A stretch of 64,000 nt of DNA. It comes from an uncultured Pirellulaceae bacterium. Lineage in GTDB: Bacteria; Planctomycetota; Planctomycetia; Pirellulales; Pirellulaceae. The translations under genes and the position numbers were made by a program. Location: contig CALKCK010000001.1 in the NCBI GenBank assembly GCA_938083195.1, positions 1-64,000 of the forward strand, given 5' to 3'. Each line of letters opens with the position of its first letter. Position 1 is the stretch's first letter. This document shows, in pieces, positions 28,351-37,900 of the stretch. The notes beneath the pieces are model-generated. The model was not told the DNA's origin and searched no databases. It saw only the letters and a program-made list of their open reading frames with translations.

Positions 28351-28915
28351 TGACAAATTGCCGTTCAAATTCCTGCACCACAGGACGACTAGGGAGATGA
28401 TGATTGACGTGAGGTCGCTTTTCGATCAACCATTTCTGCGCCGCTTCGGCACTGATCTGTTTCGATTTCATCAGCCAGCAAATTGCAACCGTTGCGCTTC
28501 TCCCGCGTCCCGCTTTGCAGTGAATGTACACCGTCTTTCCAGCATCGACGTGGTCTTGAATGAAATCCACGGCCCTATTTACATCCTCGAACGAGGGATG
28601 GGTAAAGTCGATCGTGGGCATCCTCATTTGCTCGATTCCAAATTTAGCATACTCTTTTGTTGGCCCTGCGTATTCTTCACACGTATTGACCACCGCCTGC
28701 ACTCCCTCGGAAGCAAGCTCAGAGACGTCCCTTGAAAATGGGAAGGCGCCTAAGACAACGTGCTCATCGATCGGATCACGCCAATTACGAACCTTCAGCC
28801 AACGACCCAGCACAACATTCCATAATAGCGTCGGGTAAAAGATCAACCTTGCTTTGACCCAATTGAAAGCCTGCATTTGCACCGCCCATAATAGACTACT
28901 TTTAACTGCACCCAT
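28346..28915 (-). CDS. PTPMT1-like phosphatase, probable phosphatidylglycerophosphate phosphatase
   Basis: The 189-residue protein carries the Cys-dependent phosphatase loop HCKAGRGRS (Cys133, Arg139), with a likely general acid Asp103 in the segment MPTIDFTHP. Its N-terminal segment ARLIFYPTLLWNVVLGR, followed by a GAFPF stretch and CEEYAG, matches PTPMT1, the mitochondrial phosphatase that dephosphorylates phosphatidylglycerophosphate in cardiolipin synthesis. That family extends to planctomycetes. The substrate is therefore likely a lipid rather than a phosphoprotein. The hydrophobic N-terminus could hold it at the membrane. Confidence 0.82.
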   Translation of the reverse strand: MGAVKSSLLWAVQMQAFNWVKARLIFYPTLLWNVVLGRWLKVRNWRDPIDEHVVLGAFPFSRDVSELASEGVQAVVNTCEEYAGPTKEYAKFGIEQMRMPTIDFTHPSFEDVNRAVDFIQDHVDAGKTVYIHCKAGRGRSATVAICWLMKSKQISAEAAQKWLIEKRPHVNHHLPSRPVVQEFERQFVN

Positions 28916-29036
28916 GATAGCTTGATTCTGCGCAGTTCCCCAGCAGGGATGAATGTCAAATCACCCTTAAAAGACGGAACTTATCAGCTGGCACTTGGCA
29001 ACAAACAACCAATAGATTCCCTGGAGATTTACTCCC

Positions 29037-29591
29037 TTAATTTGACAAAATCGATTCGGCATTTTCGATAAACGCGGTGGCCGTATTATTTGCCACATCT
29101 ATTTCACCTAACACTTCCCCATCCTGATCTAATAAAAGGATAGTTGGATATTTTGAAATCTGATACCGCTGCTTCAAGTCTTCATTCTGTTCTTTGCTTT
29201 CCGCCGACTGCTTCGTTCTCTTCGGATAATCTAACTCTAGCAAAACAACATTTCCTCCAGCCCAAGTCACAAACTCTTCAGAATCCAAAACATCTGTTTT
29301 CAGCTGTTTACAGGGGCGGCACCAATCACTGCCCGTAAATCCTGCCAAAATAGGCTTACCCTGTTCAATAGCTCTAAGTTGTGCTTCCTCATAAGATTCG
29401 TACCAGATCGGTGATGGAAAGTACTCGGAGTCTGAAATTGTCTCTTCAATCGTCGCGACTCCGTCTCCCGTCGATTTCCAAATCGACAGACTTCGCAATG
29501 ACGCTGAATTGCATCCCGTAAGGCACATGAAAGCTAGTAAATAAACGGACAAGAATCCCGGTCCAAGTACGATGCCTACCTTTTTCGTCAT
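29037..29591 (-). CDS. Thioredoxin-fold lipoprotein
   Basis: A 184-residue protein with an N-terminal signal ending in the lipobox CLTG-C (Cys27) and a C-terminal thioredoxin domain. The active site is WCRPCK (Cys91, Cys94), and YPTI marks the cis-Pro loop near 152. The layout resembles the thioredoxin_7/DsbD-C-terminal-like family, probably a thiol reductase or isomerase anchored to the outer leaflet of the membrane. It lies 121 nt left of the PTPMT1-like gene start, on the same strand. The partner is unknown. Confidence 0.85.
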   Translation of the reverse strand: MTKKVGIVLGPGFLSVYLLAFMCLTGCNSASLRSLSIWKSTGDGVATIEETISDSEYFPSPIWYESYEEAQLRAIEQGKPILAGFTGSDWCRPCKQLKTDVLDSEEFVTWAGGNVVLLELDYPKRTKQSAESKEQNEDLKQRYQISKYPTILLLDQDGEVLGEIDVANNTATAFIENAESILSN

Positions 29592-30024
29592 TTCCGTTGT
29601 TTCCTAATTCATTACCTAAGCGTCGAAAGTCGCGAAAGAATACCGAATTAAGGATTTGGACTCTATTCCAATTCGCATGTCCTAAAATTCTGAATTATTG
29701 GAACACAGAATTCGCAAATAAATTGGCGAATAATCCCGCAACCAAACCCATGCCCCGATTACTTTCCCCGCGTATTTCGCGAAATTTATCTAGCAATGCG
29801 TGGAATCCCCAGAACCCTGCAGTACTAGAAAGGGACTCAAACCCACAATTCCGGCGGTAAACACGTTTCGTTTAAACTAATATCTTGAGTAAATTCAGAG
29901 ACAATCTAACCATTGAGGCGCTGTCATCCGAGCAAATCATGATCCAATCCACACTCACCCAACCGCGCTCCCCCAAACCAATTAGCGTGGTTGACTTAGA
30001 CCGCTGGAAGGCTACTTTGGTCGC
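29592..30024. other. Divergent intergenic region with a tRNA-like T-arm
   Basis: This 433-nt region lies between two divergent genes and should hold both promoters. Around 29828-29842 the minus strand reads as a tRNA T-arm-like GTGGG-TTTGAGT-CCC, but no acceptor, D or anticodon arm accompanies it. A plus-strand frame of 87 codons (29597-29860) across it is not convincing as a gene. Confidence 0.35.
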
Positions 30025-30603
30025 ATGTCAAACAAAAAACTAAGTCCTGAGATTCAAGCGATCCTGAGCGCTTCAGACGCAAGTCTTCACGCCACCACTA
30101 TCTCACTGGTGAAGCAGTTCTTAATCGAGCAACCCGACAGCCCACGCGCATGGATTGATCTTGGACGGGCGCTCGCTCATGTCTTTCGTTTCGATGAGGC
30201 AGAGCAAGCCTTTGGCAAAGTCATCGAGATGTCTGATGCGAATTCCGCTGCCGCCATTTATGGCGAAATTGGAAATCTCTACCGAACTCAAGGTAAATTC
30301 GAGGATGCTATCCAATGGTACGAGAAACAGATTTCTGCGGATGAAGAAGACGCTCTAGGCTATCTTTACCTAGGGAACCTTCTCTTGCGTCAAGGGAACT
30401 CTAACGCTGCAGAAACAGTTTTTCGTAAAGCGCTGGATTGCAAAGTAGCCTGTTTTGATGAGGTCCACTATTCGCTTGGACTGGTTTACCGTGCCCTTGA
30501 AAACTACGCTGACGCTGCCTCTCAATTCAAACAAGCGATTGAGTTAAACGACCGTCACACGGAGGCGAAGGTCGCGCTGAAGGATGTGAAGCAACTCAGT
30601 TAA
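30025..30603 (+). CDS. TPR-repeat protein
   Basis: This 192-residue soluble protein has no signal and contains four TPR-like units, for example SPRAWIDLGRALAHVFRFDEAEQAF, then AAAIYGEIGNLYRTQGKFEDAIQWYEK, then LGYLYLGNLLLRQGNSNAAETVFRKAL and VHYSLGLVYRALENYADAASQFKQAIE. It is probably a cytoplasmic adaptor. It is upstream of the deiodinase-like gene by 81 nt on the same strand. The function is unknown. Confidence 0.8.
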   Translation: MSNKKLSPEIQAILSASDASLHATTISLVKQFLIEQPDSPRAWIDLGRALAHVFRFDEAEQAFGKVIEMSDANSAAAIYGEIGNLYRTQGKFEDAIQWYEKQISADEEDALGYLYLGNLLLRQGNSNAAETVFRKALDCKVACFDEVHYSLGLVYRALENYADAASQFKQAIELNDRHTEAKVALKDVKQLS

Positions 30604-30629
30604 TTTCAACTCAGTTAATTTCAACTCAG
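30592..30629. repeat. Tandem 15-bp duplication at a stop codon
   Basis: Two full copies and one partial copy of CAACTCAGTTAATTT span the stop codon of the TPR gene at 30603. Confidence 0.9.
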
Positions 30630-30684
30630 CTTAATCCAATTTTGCTTAATTTTAACGCAGAGCTAAGAATCCAGAGTTAAAAAT

Positions 30685-31356
30685 ATGGCTGAGCCAAACC
30701 ACATTCCTCTGCAAAACCAGCGAGCCTACTCGATTGAAGAAACCGTCGAGCGTTCTCGCAATTTCTATCATGAAATCAAACGACGACGCACCGTCAGAGA
30801 CTTCTCCGATCGGGCGGTTCCTCGCGAGGTCATCGAGAACTGCATTCTCGCGGCAGGCACCGCTCCTAACGGGGCAAATCTACAACCATGGCATTTCTCC
30901 GTTGTCGAGAATTCCGAGGTAAAAACAGCGATCCGAGAAGCAGCGGAACAGGAAGAGGAAGCCTTTTACAATGGAAAAGCCCCACAAGCATGGCTGGACG
31001 CACTCGCCCCGCTAGGAACTGATTCCAGCAAACCGTTTTTAGAGATAGCCCCTTATCTGATTGTTATTTTTTCTAAATCCCATGAGCAATGTAACGATGG
31101 ATCGACCGTCAAAAATTACTACGCCAACGAGTCAACTGGGATTGCGACCGGATTTCTAATCGCCGCTCTCCATGATGCCGGGCTCGCCACGCTGACGCAC
31201 ACTCCCTCCCCCATGAAGTTTTTAAATAAAATTCTAGATCGGCCTGCGCACGAACGCCCATTCGTGCTCCTCGTCGTTGGCTATCCTGCCAAAGATGCTG
31301 TCGTACCAGACATTTCCAAGAAAAGCCTCGAGGAAATCACGGACTTCATTTCCTAA
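30685..31356 (+). CDS. Nitroreductase-fold flavoprotein, iodotyrosine-deiodinase-like
   Basis: The 223-residue FMN protein has the nitroreductase motif [11 protein letters not shown] (33-43) and [11 protein letters not shown] (61-71). It resembles the iodotyrosine deiodinase (IYD) subgroup: Glu91, Tyr95 and Lys116 occupy the spacing of the IYD substrate-recognition triad (Glu, Tyr at +4, Lys a further 21 on), and the C-terminal segment with ATLTHTP, LDRPAHE and [10 protein letters not shown] also fits IYD. IYD enzymes reductively dehalogenate halotyrosines. The substrate specificity is inferred. It is convergent with the toroid gene, 36 nt from its stop. Confidence 0.82.
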   Translation: MAEPNHIPLQNQRAYSIEETVERSRNFYHEIKRRRTVRDFSDRAVPREVIENCILAAGTAPNGANLQPWHFSVVENSEVKTAIREAAEQEEEAFYNGKAPQAWLDALAPLGTDSSKPFLEIAPYLIVIFSKSHEQCNDGSTVKNYYANESTGIATGFLIAALHDAGLATLTHTPSPMKFLNKILDRPAHERPFVLLVVGYPAKDAVVPDISKKSLEEITDFIS

Positions 31357-31393
31357 TCGAACTGGACTGGAATCATCCCGACTGCGATCCAGG

Positions 31394-33415
31394 CTATCGA
31401 CGTTTGCTTGGCTCGGGTTCCAGTTCCGCGACCTGTTGGTAAACAGGAAGATAACGGTAATAGACTTCCAGACTCAACGTAGCAATTGCGGTCGAATAAA
31501 CTCGCCCTCCGTATCCACCCCACGTTCCGCTGGCAGGCCAGCTTCCAGCATCGTCTCCGTCACGGTTTTGCAACCCCAGCAGTGATCGCTTGAGCGCCTT
31601 GTTCCAACGCTGCCAGCCACTTCCACCGGCCTGATACATGGCGAGTGTTCCATAATACCAATAGTAAAGATTTACTTGATCTTCGCTGGGAAGCTCTGTC
31701 TCCATTTGCCGCTGGGCCTCTTCCAGCGAATTTGGCCCAACCGACTTGTTGAGAATGTAGCGGCAAAGGAGAGCCTCCGCAGTCATCGGCGAGCTCGCCC
31801 CCTGACCGGGACGATAAGAAGCTAAACCTTGGTGTTGCCCTGAGCTACAAGAGTCAAGAAATTCTCTCATTAATTTAAATGTTTTATCGGGAACGAGAAT
31901 GCCACCCAGTCGTGCACTGTGAAGTGCCAAGACCTGCCATCCAAATTGGCTCATATCTCCCGAATCGCCCGGAGCATATCGCCATCCACCCTGCCGCCGG
32001 TCCTGAGCGTTAATCGAATAACTTACACCCTTTCTCACCGCGCCGGCGAGACGTTGGTCTCCAGTCATGGCCAAAGCCTCGCTCAATGCCAATAGCGACA
32101 TACTGTGGCAGTACATTTTGGCGAATAACTTAGCATCTCCCGAAAGGTCACCGTTCGGTTTTTGCTGCTTCACCAAAAATTCAAGCCCACGGAGAACTTC
32201 CGTTTGATATCGCCCCTCCAAGTGAGACTCCCCGCCGGCAAGAAATGCAAGAGTCGCCAGGGCCGTGATACCGTTATCAGCATTCGACCCAGCACCGCCT
32301 CGATCTTCACCAAGCACGCGGTCTTCCCGACCTCCACCAGAATTTTGCGAACTCCAACTTCCGTCAGACTCTTGATGATCGGCCAGCCACTCCAACCCAA
32401 GTTCCACGGCTCTCTCTGTTTCGACCGATCCCCCCCGGCGTTTCGCAATCTCACTCCGATTCTCGGACTTTCGCAATGTAAAAGCTGCCGGCAATGGCAA
32501 TCCGTCGCCAAGTCGACGGATGGTTCCCTCCAGAACGACATTGTTGGCTTGTCTAAATCCCACAGGCAAATGTTGAGTCGGATTGCTTGGTACCTGCGGT
32601 GCAGTCGGAACCGATTCTGGTGCCGACAAAAACTTAGAACGCGAATCGACAAGATCACTCACAAACGGTGTCACACTCGACTGATCGATATCAGCTGCAA
32701 TCTTCTTTTCAATCGCAGCCGCAGAATCAACTCGATTCTCAACCGACTGCCGCTCCATTATCTGATCAGACTCTAACGGCAATCCTGATCGGGCATCCTG
32801 ATTCTCAGCGCCTCTGCGAGTGAACTCAATCGCCTTGGGCTCAATCTGTTCTTTAATACTTGGGGAGCTCTCTGCAAGTTCTTCGGGAATATTAGAAAAA
32901 TCTGTCCGCTCACCAAGACCATCCTTCGCATCGATCGTAATTTCCGTTTTCTTGGCGGTCATTTTTTCGGGAACCCGATCCACGACTCCCCCTGCGAAGC
33001 CTTCCGCATCCAATTCCGGACGCGCTAATTCATCTTCCGTCGGCAGTGGTTGGTCAACCACAAACTGTTTCATACTTTTGGAGAGCGACTCGGAAGACTT
33101 AATAATTTCCGACCCATCAATTGAATCACCAGATTCTTCGGTCAAATTCACACGAAGCGGTGTCACCTCGCGCTCCGCAACCGCTGGCGGCTCCAGAATC
33201 AACCAAGTTCCCCATGCGTAGGCAAGCAAAAGGATATGCGCTACAAAAGACAATATCACACACTTCCAAACTGGCCGAGAGTGGCCCCATTTAGTCATTG
33301 CCAGCACGAGCAGAGAGACCGCAAGGACCCCTGAACCAATCAGCAAAAACCACTGCAAATTCCCCGCCGGCAAAACGGAGGAGAGCAATTCAAGCTTGCT
33401 GGGTGAAAAATCCAT
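31394..33415 (-). CDS. TonB-like membrane protein with C-terminal terpene-cyclase-fold toroid
   Basis: The 673-residue protein has two hydrophobic segments, at about 21-40 and 51-74. The second, VILSFVAHILLLAYAWGTWL, carries Ser56 and His60 in the S-x3-H arrangement of TonB's anchor helix, and is followed by a long Glu/Asp/Ser-rich linker (about 85-330). The C-terminal 340 residues form a repeat domain, starting VELGLEWLADHQESDGSW, with further helices of the kind seen in squalene-cyclase/prenyltransferase toroids. It lies after ExbB and ExbD genes on the same strand (91-nt gap). The catalytic Asp motif of squalene cyclases is not evident, so it may be a binding domain. See findings. Confidence 0.78.
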   Translation of the reverse strand: MDFSPSKLELLSSVLPAGNLQWFLLIGSGVLAVSLLVLAMTKWGHSRPVWKCVILSFVAHILLLAYAWGTWLILEPPAVAEREVTPLRVNLTEESGDSIDGSEIIKSSESLSKSMKQFVVDQPLPTEDELARPELDAEGFAGGVVDRVPEKMTAKKTEITIDAKDGLGERTDFSNIPEELAESSPSIKEQIEPKAIEFTRRGAENQDARSGLPLESDQIMERQSVENRVDSAAAIEKKIAADIDQSSVTPFVSDLVDSRSKFLSAPESVPTAPQVPSNPTQHLPVGFRQANNVVLEGTIRRLGDGLPLPAAFTLRKSENRSEIAKRRGGSVETERAVELGLEWLADHQESDGSWSSQNSGGGREDRVLGEDRGGAGSNADNGITALATLAFLAGGESHLEGRYQTEVLRGLEFLVKQQKPNGDLSGDAKLFAKMYCHSMSLLALSEALAMTGDQRLAGAVRKGVSYSINAQDRRQGGWRYAPGDSGDMSQFGWQVLALHSARLGGILVPDKTFKLMREFLDSCSSGQHQGLASYRPGQGASSPMTAEALLCRYILNKSVGPNSLEEAQRQMETELPSEDQVNLYYWYYGTLAMYQAGGSGWQRWNKALKRSLLGLQNRDGDDAGSWPASGTWGGYGGRVYSTAIATLSLEVYYRYLPVYQQVAELEPEPSKRR

Positions 33416-33506
33416 CTTTCTTAATCCAATATTATCGATGAGGTCGCTCGAGGACCATGATGTAATACTTCTAAATTAACTCTTCAAAAATCCTGTTTGC
33501 CGCGAG

Positions 33507-33932
33507 TCAACGCCTCACGACCGATCGAACCGAAATATTTAAATCGGATATCCCAGCTTTCTGACAGGTCGCAAATACACTCGCCACACTTCCGTACTGG
33601 CTTGCCTCATCACCGCGAATGACCACACCCAGTTTCTTATATTGCTCTCTTGCAGAAACTAAATCTTTTTGCAACTGTCCCAACGAGACGAACTTTTTAT
33701 CGAGAACAATTCGGCCATCCGCGTGCACATTGATGACACGTTTCCTTGGAGCAGTTGTCAACGCGGCTACTCCACTGACAGCTGGTACTTGAATTGAAAT
33801 ATCCCGTTCTAAATCATTTAGCTCACTGAATTTCGTACCGACCATGAAGAATATGATTAATAAAAAAACGATATCAATCATCGGCGTTAAATTAATTGAT
33901 GACTGATCATCGGGTTGTGTTTTTAATGGCAT
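33507..33932 (-). CDS. exbD: ExbD/TolR-type proton channel subunit
   Basis: A 141-residue protein with a single N-terminal membrane helix containing NLTPMIDIVFLLIIFF, with the conserved protonatable Asp at position 20, and a periplasmic ExbD domain after it. ExbD works with ExbB to use the proton motive force. Its ATG has an AAGGAG ribosome-binding site and starts 17 nt after the ExbB stop. It belongs with the ExbB and toroid genes. Confidence 0.93.
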   Translation of the reverse strand: MPLKTQPDDQSSINLTPMIDIVFLLIIFFMVGTKFSELNDLERDISIQVPAVSGVAALTTAPRKRVINVHADGRIVLDKKFVSLGQLQKDLVSAREQYKKLGVVIRGDEASQYGSVASVFATCQKAGISDLNISVRSVVRR

Positions 33933-33949
33933 CTTGCAATCTCCTTCAT

Positions 33950-34825
33950 TTAGGCAGCCTGCTTTGCAGGCTCACGCTCAAGAATGGCCTCTGCAGAAAT
34001 CAGATTAACCACCTTCATTCCAAGTTCGTCAATTTCCATCACATGCTTATCCACCCGACTGCAGAAAAAGATATAGGCAATCAGGGCAGGAATCGCGACG
34101 GAAAGGCCCGCTGCTGTTGTCAACAACGCCTGGCTAATTCCCGTTGCAATTAATGCCTTGGGATCAGTTGTTGCGGAACTTACGGTCGCAATGGAATCGA
34201 AAGCGTGAATCATTCCGAGAACCGTACCGAGTAAACCGAGCAGAGGACAGACTGTCGCAACACCGTTGATCAACCGCAAATATCTTCGCAGATGATTGGA
34301 AGAACGCTCGCCTTCATCCAACACCGACTGTTCAATTTCAACCGCGGACCTGCCCCACTTGAGAACCCCCGCTTTGAATACGTTTGCCATCGGACTTTTG
34401 TCTCGTTCGCATATCTTCAAAGCCATTTCGCGATCAAGATCACCATCTCTCAATTGCTCAAGGAACCGTTTAGTAAACGGCCCTGGAATAATTCGCCCTT
34501 TCCTTAACCCAATCAGACGTTCAAAAACAAACACCACCAAGATAAACGAGCAGATTCCGATGGGTATCATCAATGGCCCGCCACTTTTGACGATATCGGT
34601 TAATCGTCGCGTCCCGGAAATAACCTGGTTCGAAGTTTCAGCGTCAGAGATCGCATCGGCCTGACTGTTCGCCTCTGGCATCTCGTCGATTGAGGCGGGG
34701 GTTTCAAAACCACTCCCAATCTCTTGCGCTAAGGCCTCACCGAAAGAGAAGATCCCTAAGAGCATCACGCCGAGGCAGACTCTTATGAACCGGCGTCGCT
34801 GCAAACAGCTGGAATGTAATTTCAT
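33950..34825 (-). CDS. exbB: ExbB/TolQ/MotA-type proton channel subunit with N-terminal extension
   Basis: The 291-residue protein has an N-terminal signal peptide (about 1-33) and an acidic periplasmic extension before the first helix (about 87-107, LMIPIGICSFILVVFVFE). The conserved core runs CPLLGLLGTVLGMIHAFDSIA (about 200), then ISQALLTTAAGLSVAIPALIAY, as in ExbB/TolQ. The extension resembles that of TonB-linked ExbB proteins of Gram-negative bacteria with long N-termini. ExbB forms the pentameric channel with ExbD. It follows a 1003-residue TPR gene by 96 nt on the same strand. Confidence 0.93.
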   Translation of the reverse strand: MKLHSSCLQRRRFIRVCLGVMLLGIFSFGEALAQEIGSGFETPASIDEMPEANSQADAISDAETSNQVISGTRRLTDIVKSGGPLMIPIGICSFILVVFVFERLIGLRKGRIIPGPFTKRFLEQLRDGDLDREMALKICERDKSPMANVFKAGVLKWGRSAVEIEQSVLDEGERSSNHLRRYLRLINGVATVCPLLGLLGTVLGMIHAFDSIATVSSATTDPKALIATGISQALLTTAAGLSVAIPALIAYIFFCSRVDKHVMEIDELGMKVVNLISAEAILEREPAKQAA

Positions 34826-34921
34826 CTTTATTTCTCACTCTAGTTTAGACCCGCGATTTACCGGCAAAACTAATCGAAGTTGAGGGGTAGGGCGAAAACC
34901 GCACCCCAACGATTAGCTTGA

Positions 34922-37900
34922 CTAACGATCGCTGGTTGTTTTAATTTGCTCGGCTACTGCGGCATTGTCTTGATTTGGCTTGACTTCCATCACGGCGAGT
35001 CGCTTCTTTGCATCGGCGGAAAATTCAGACTCCGGAAAACCGGCAACTAACCGCGTATATAATTTGACGGCGTGTCGTTTATTCCCCAACAATTCCTGAC
35101 ACTTCCCCGCTTGTAGTAATGAGGCACTTCGCCAATAGCGATAAGCAAACAACGAATCGACCTTATGGTAGGCACGCACCGCTTTCGCATATTCCTCCTG
35201 ATGGAAGTAAGTTTCGCCAATCCGCCATTGCGCCATCGCAGCGGTCTCTGTAGCTCCGCTGACTTCCGATGCCACAATGGATTCATAAATAGAACGGGCA
35301 TCTGACAGACGCCCTTCATCCTCTTGGCACCGACCAACTAAGAAATCAAATTCGTAAGCCATTTTGAACTGGGGGCAATTCTCTTTAGATTGTGCTGCGA
35401 GCTCACCAGCTTCTTCCCAGCGATTTAAAAAACCCAAACACTGCGCTCGCCGCAGTAACACCCAAGGCTCCAAGTTCGCCTCAATCGGCTGAGAAGACGA
35501 ATCCAAAACACTGAACTGATTCAATGAATCGTCATATTTCTTCTGTCGATAAAGAGACTCCGCCAGCCAATACTGTGTTTTCCCCTGAGCCCCCGGTTTA
35601 TCCCCAGCTTTCTTCAACCGGGACTGAACCAAACGTATTGAATCGGTAAATTCTGACCAGCTCCCTTCGCTTAGCGTTAATTCAGCGTAGAGCGACAATA
35701 CCTTTGAAAGCAATTCGTCCTGTATTTGATCTACCTTGATGAGCTTGGAAACCAAGTTTTGTGCAGATTCAAATTCGCGGTTCTTAAAATTAGTAAGTGC
35801 CACGCGATAAGCCGAGTCGGACCAATATTTACTGTCGGAATACTCACTTACAATCTCCTGAAATGCGGCCTGCGCTTCCTCCGCTCGGTTAAGATCCATC
35901 AGGATCCATGCGAGTAGATATAGCGCTTCATCCTGCTGACTGGATATCTGATCAGATTGCATACAATGCTCAAGCAGAGCCTCAGCTTGTTCTAAATCGC
36001 TCACCGTCCCAATTTGTTGCAAAACGTAAGCCTTGCGGAGCCGAGCTAGATTTCCCATGCTCGATTCGCCATGTTCGCGGATGACCAAATCATAAATCTT
36101 GGAGGCTTCCTCGAATTCATTGTTATCTTCGCAGTACTTCCCACGTGCTAGAGCCGCTTCGAGGCCGAATTTACTATTGGGAAACTCAGTCAACAATCGC
36201 TCAAATATAAGATTGGCTTCGTCCGTTTCCTCTGAGTTCATCTTCAGCCATGCTAGTCCAGAAAGCCCTCGGGCAATCGTCTCAGGGGCCATCCCTTCTT
36301 CAATCATTAACCCAAAGAAAGTCTCTGAAAACTCGACCTTCCCCGCCGCATAAGATTTCTCAGCGACAAAAACGAGCGTCGTTTCAAATACGGTTTCGCT
36401 GGAGGTTTGCTTTTGAAGCTCTGCCACCAGAACCTTTGCCTCCTCCCACTGCCCATTCTCAACGAGACAAATCGACAATTCAGCCATCGCACGATTAGGC
36501 TCCACTCCAGTCTTTTCGATCGCAAGATACTCGCGGTAATGTGGAATTGCTTCGGCATACTTTCCAAGCCCGTAAAGCGTAGTTGCACTGGCTATTTGAT
36601 ATTTTGGAAATAAATCCTGCTGGATTCCAGTTAACGCAATTTTCTTCAACTCAGCATCCGAGTTTTCAAATTCTTCAATACCAATGTGTGCCAGTGCCTT
36701 TAGGTAATGCCAATTGGAGTCGCGAGCAGGATTGCCGGAATAGTTATCTAATAAATCACGGAAGACGTTGATTGCCGTCTGGTACTCTTCTGCCGAATAG
36801 TGAATCCGCCCTTCCAGTTCCAACACCTCTGGCATTAGCGGACTATCTTTGTAGGCGACACAAAATGTATCGATTAGACGAAGCGCTGACGCAGTATCTT
36901 TGGCTCTGACGTCTATTTCCAGCGATTGTCGAATCGCATCGTCGGCAAGCTGATTTTGCGGATAGCGATCCCAAATCTTTTTGAGCCATTGCTTAGAAAG
37001 ATCGGACTGGTCGATTCGATCTGCCGCAATCGCACCGTCAAACCAAATGGCAACCTGCACCCGCTCTTGACACTCACTCTCGAAAACCTCTTTCAGTAAA
37101 ACCAAGGCCTCAGAGTATTCGCTCAATTCGTTATGACTTCGTGCGAGCCAATAGGTTGCCTCTACTCGGAAAGAATCAGAGGGAGACAATCGCATTGCCG
37201 TACGAAAGCTTTCCTTAGCAGTATCAAACTCTCGCCTTCCCAAATAAATGATTCCCAATTGCAAATTGCAATCCGCTAATAAACCATCACAATTTTGCGT
37301 GATCAGAAATTGATAGAATTTGACCGCATCTTCCTCATGACCTAAAACTTGCAGTGCCTTCGCTAAACCAAGTCGGCAATTATTCGACATAGTGCTGGTT
37401 GGATAAATTCTCAACGCCGTTTCAAACGCTCGTTTCGCCAACTGTGGCTCTTCATTAATAAGGCGAATCTCACCGAGGTAGGCAAGAGCGTATTCGTTCA
37501 GGTCGTGCTGGGCATGATTGAGAATGAAATCCTCTAGCGAACGAATGGCCACGTCATAATTAGATAAACGATACGCAGACTCACCCAACCGGAAGGCAGC
37601 CCGTGAACGATAAGTGTGTCGTGGATGCTCTTGAATGAAATTCTGATACGCGCGAAAAGCGCTTTGATAATCCTCCTGCTTCATCAAAATTTCAGCAATA
37701 AAAAATTTGGCGGTCACCGACTCCTCAGTCGCTGGATACTGGCGAATCAACTGGCCGAAGGCCTCAATCGCTTCGTTCCAATTTTCCTGGGTATAGTGAT
37801 TTGCAGCGATCGCGTAATCCACCTGAGCGGTTTGCGTCAGCCCGCAACTCGGCGAAGCAAAAAATATTGCGGCGCCGAAAATCAGTTTTAAATAGATTCG

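Noticed and set aside
29597..29860. 87-codon plus-strand frame ending DSNPQFRR
   Set aside because: It is the kind of translation that arises from a tRNA T-arm read in reverse, has no homology, and lacks a ribosome-binding site.
29820..29860. Possible tRNA gene
   Set aside because: Only a degenerate T-arm is present; no acceptor stem, D arm or anticodon arm can be folded around it.
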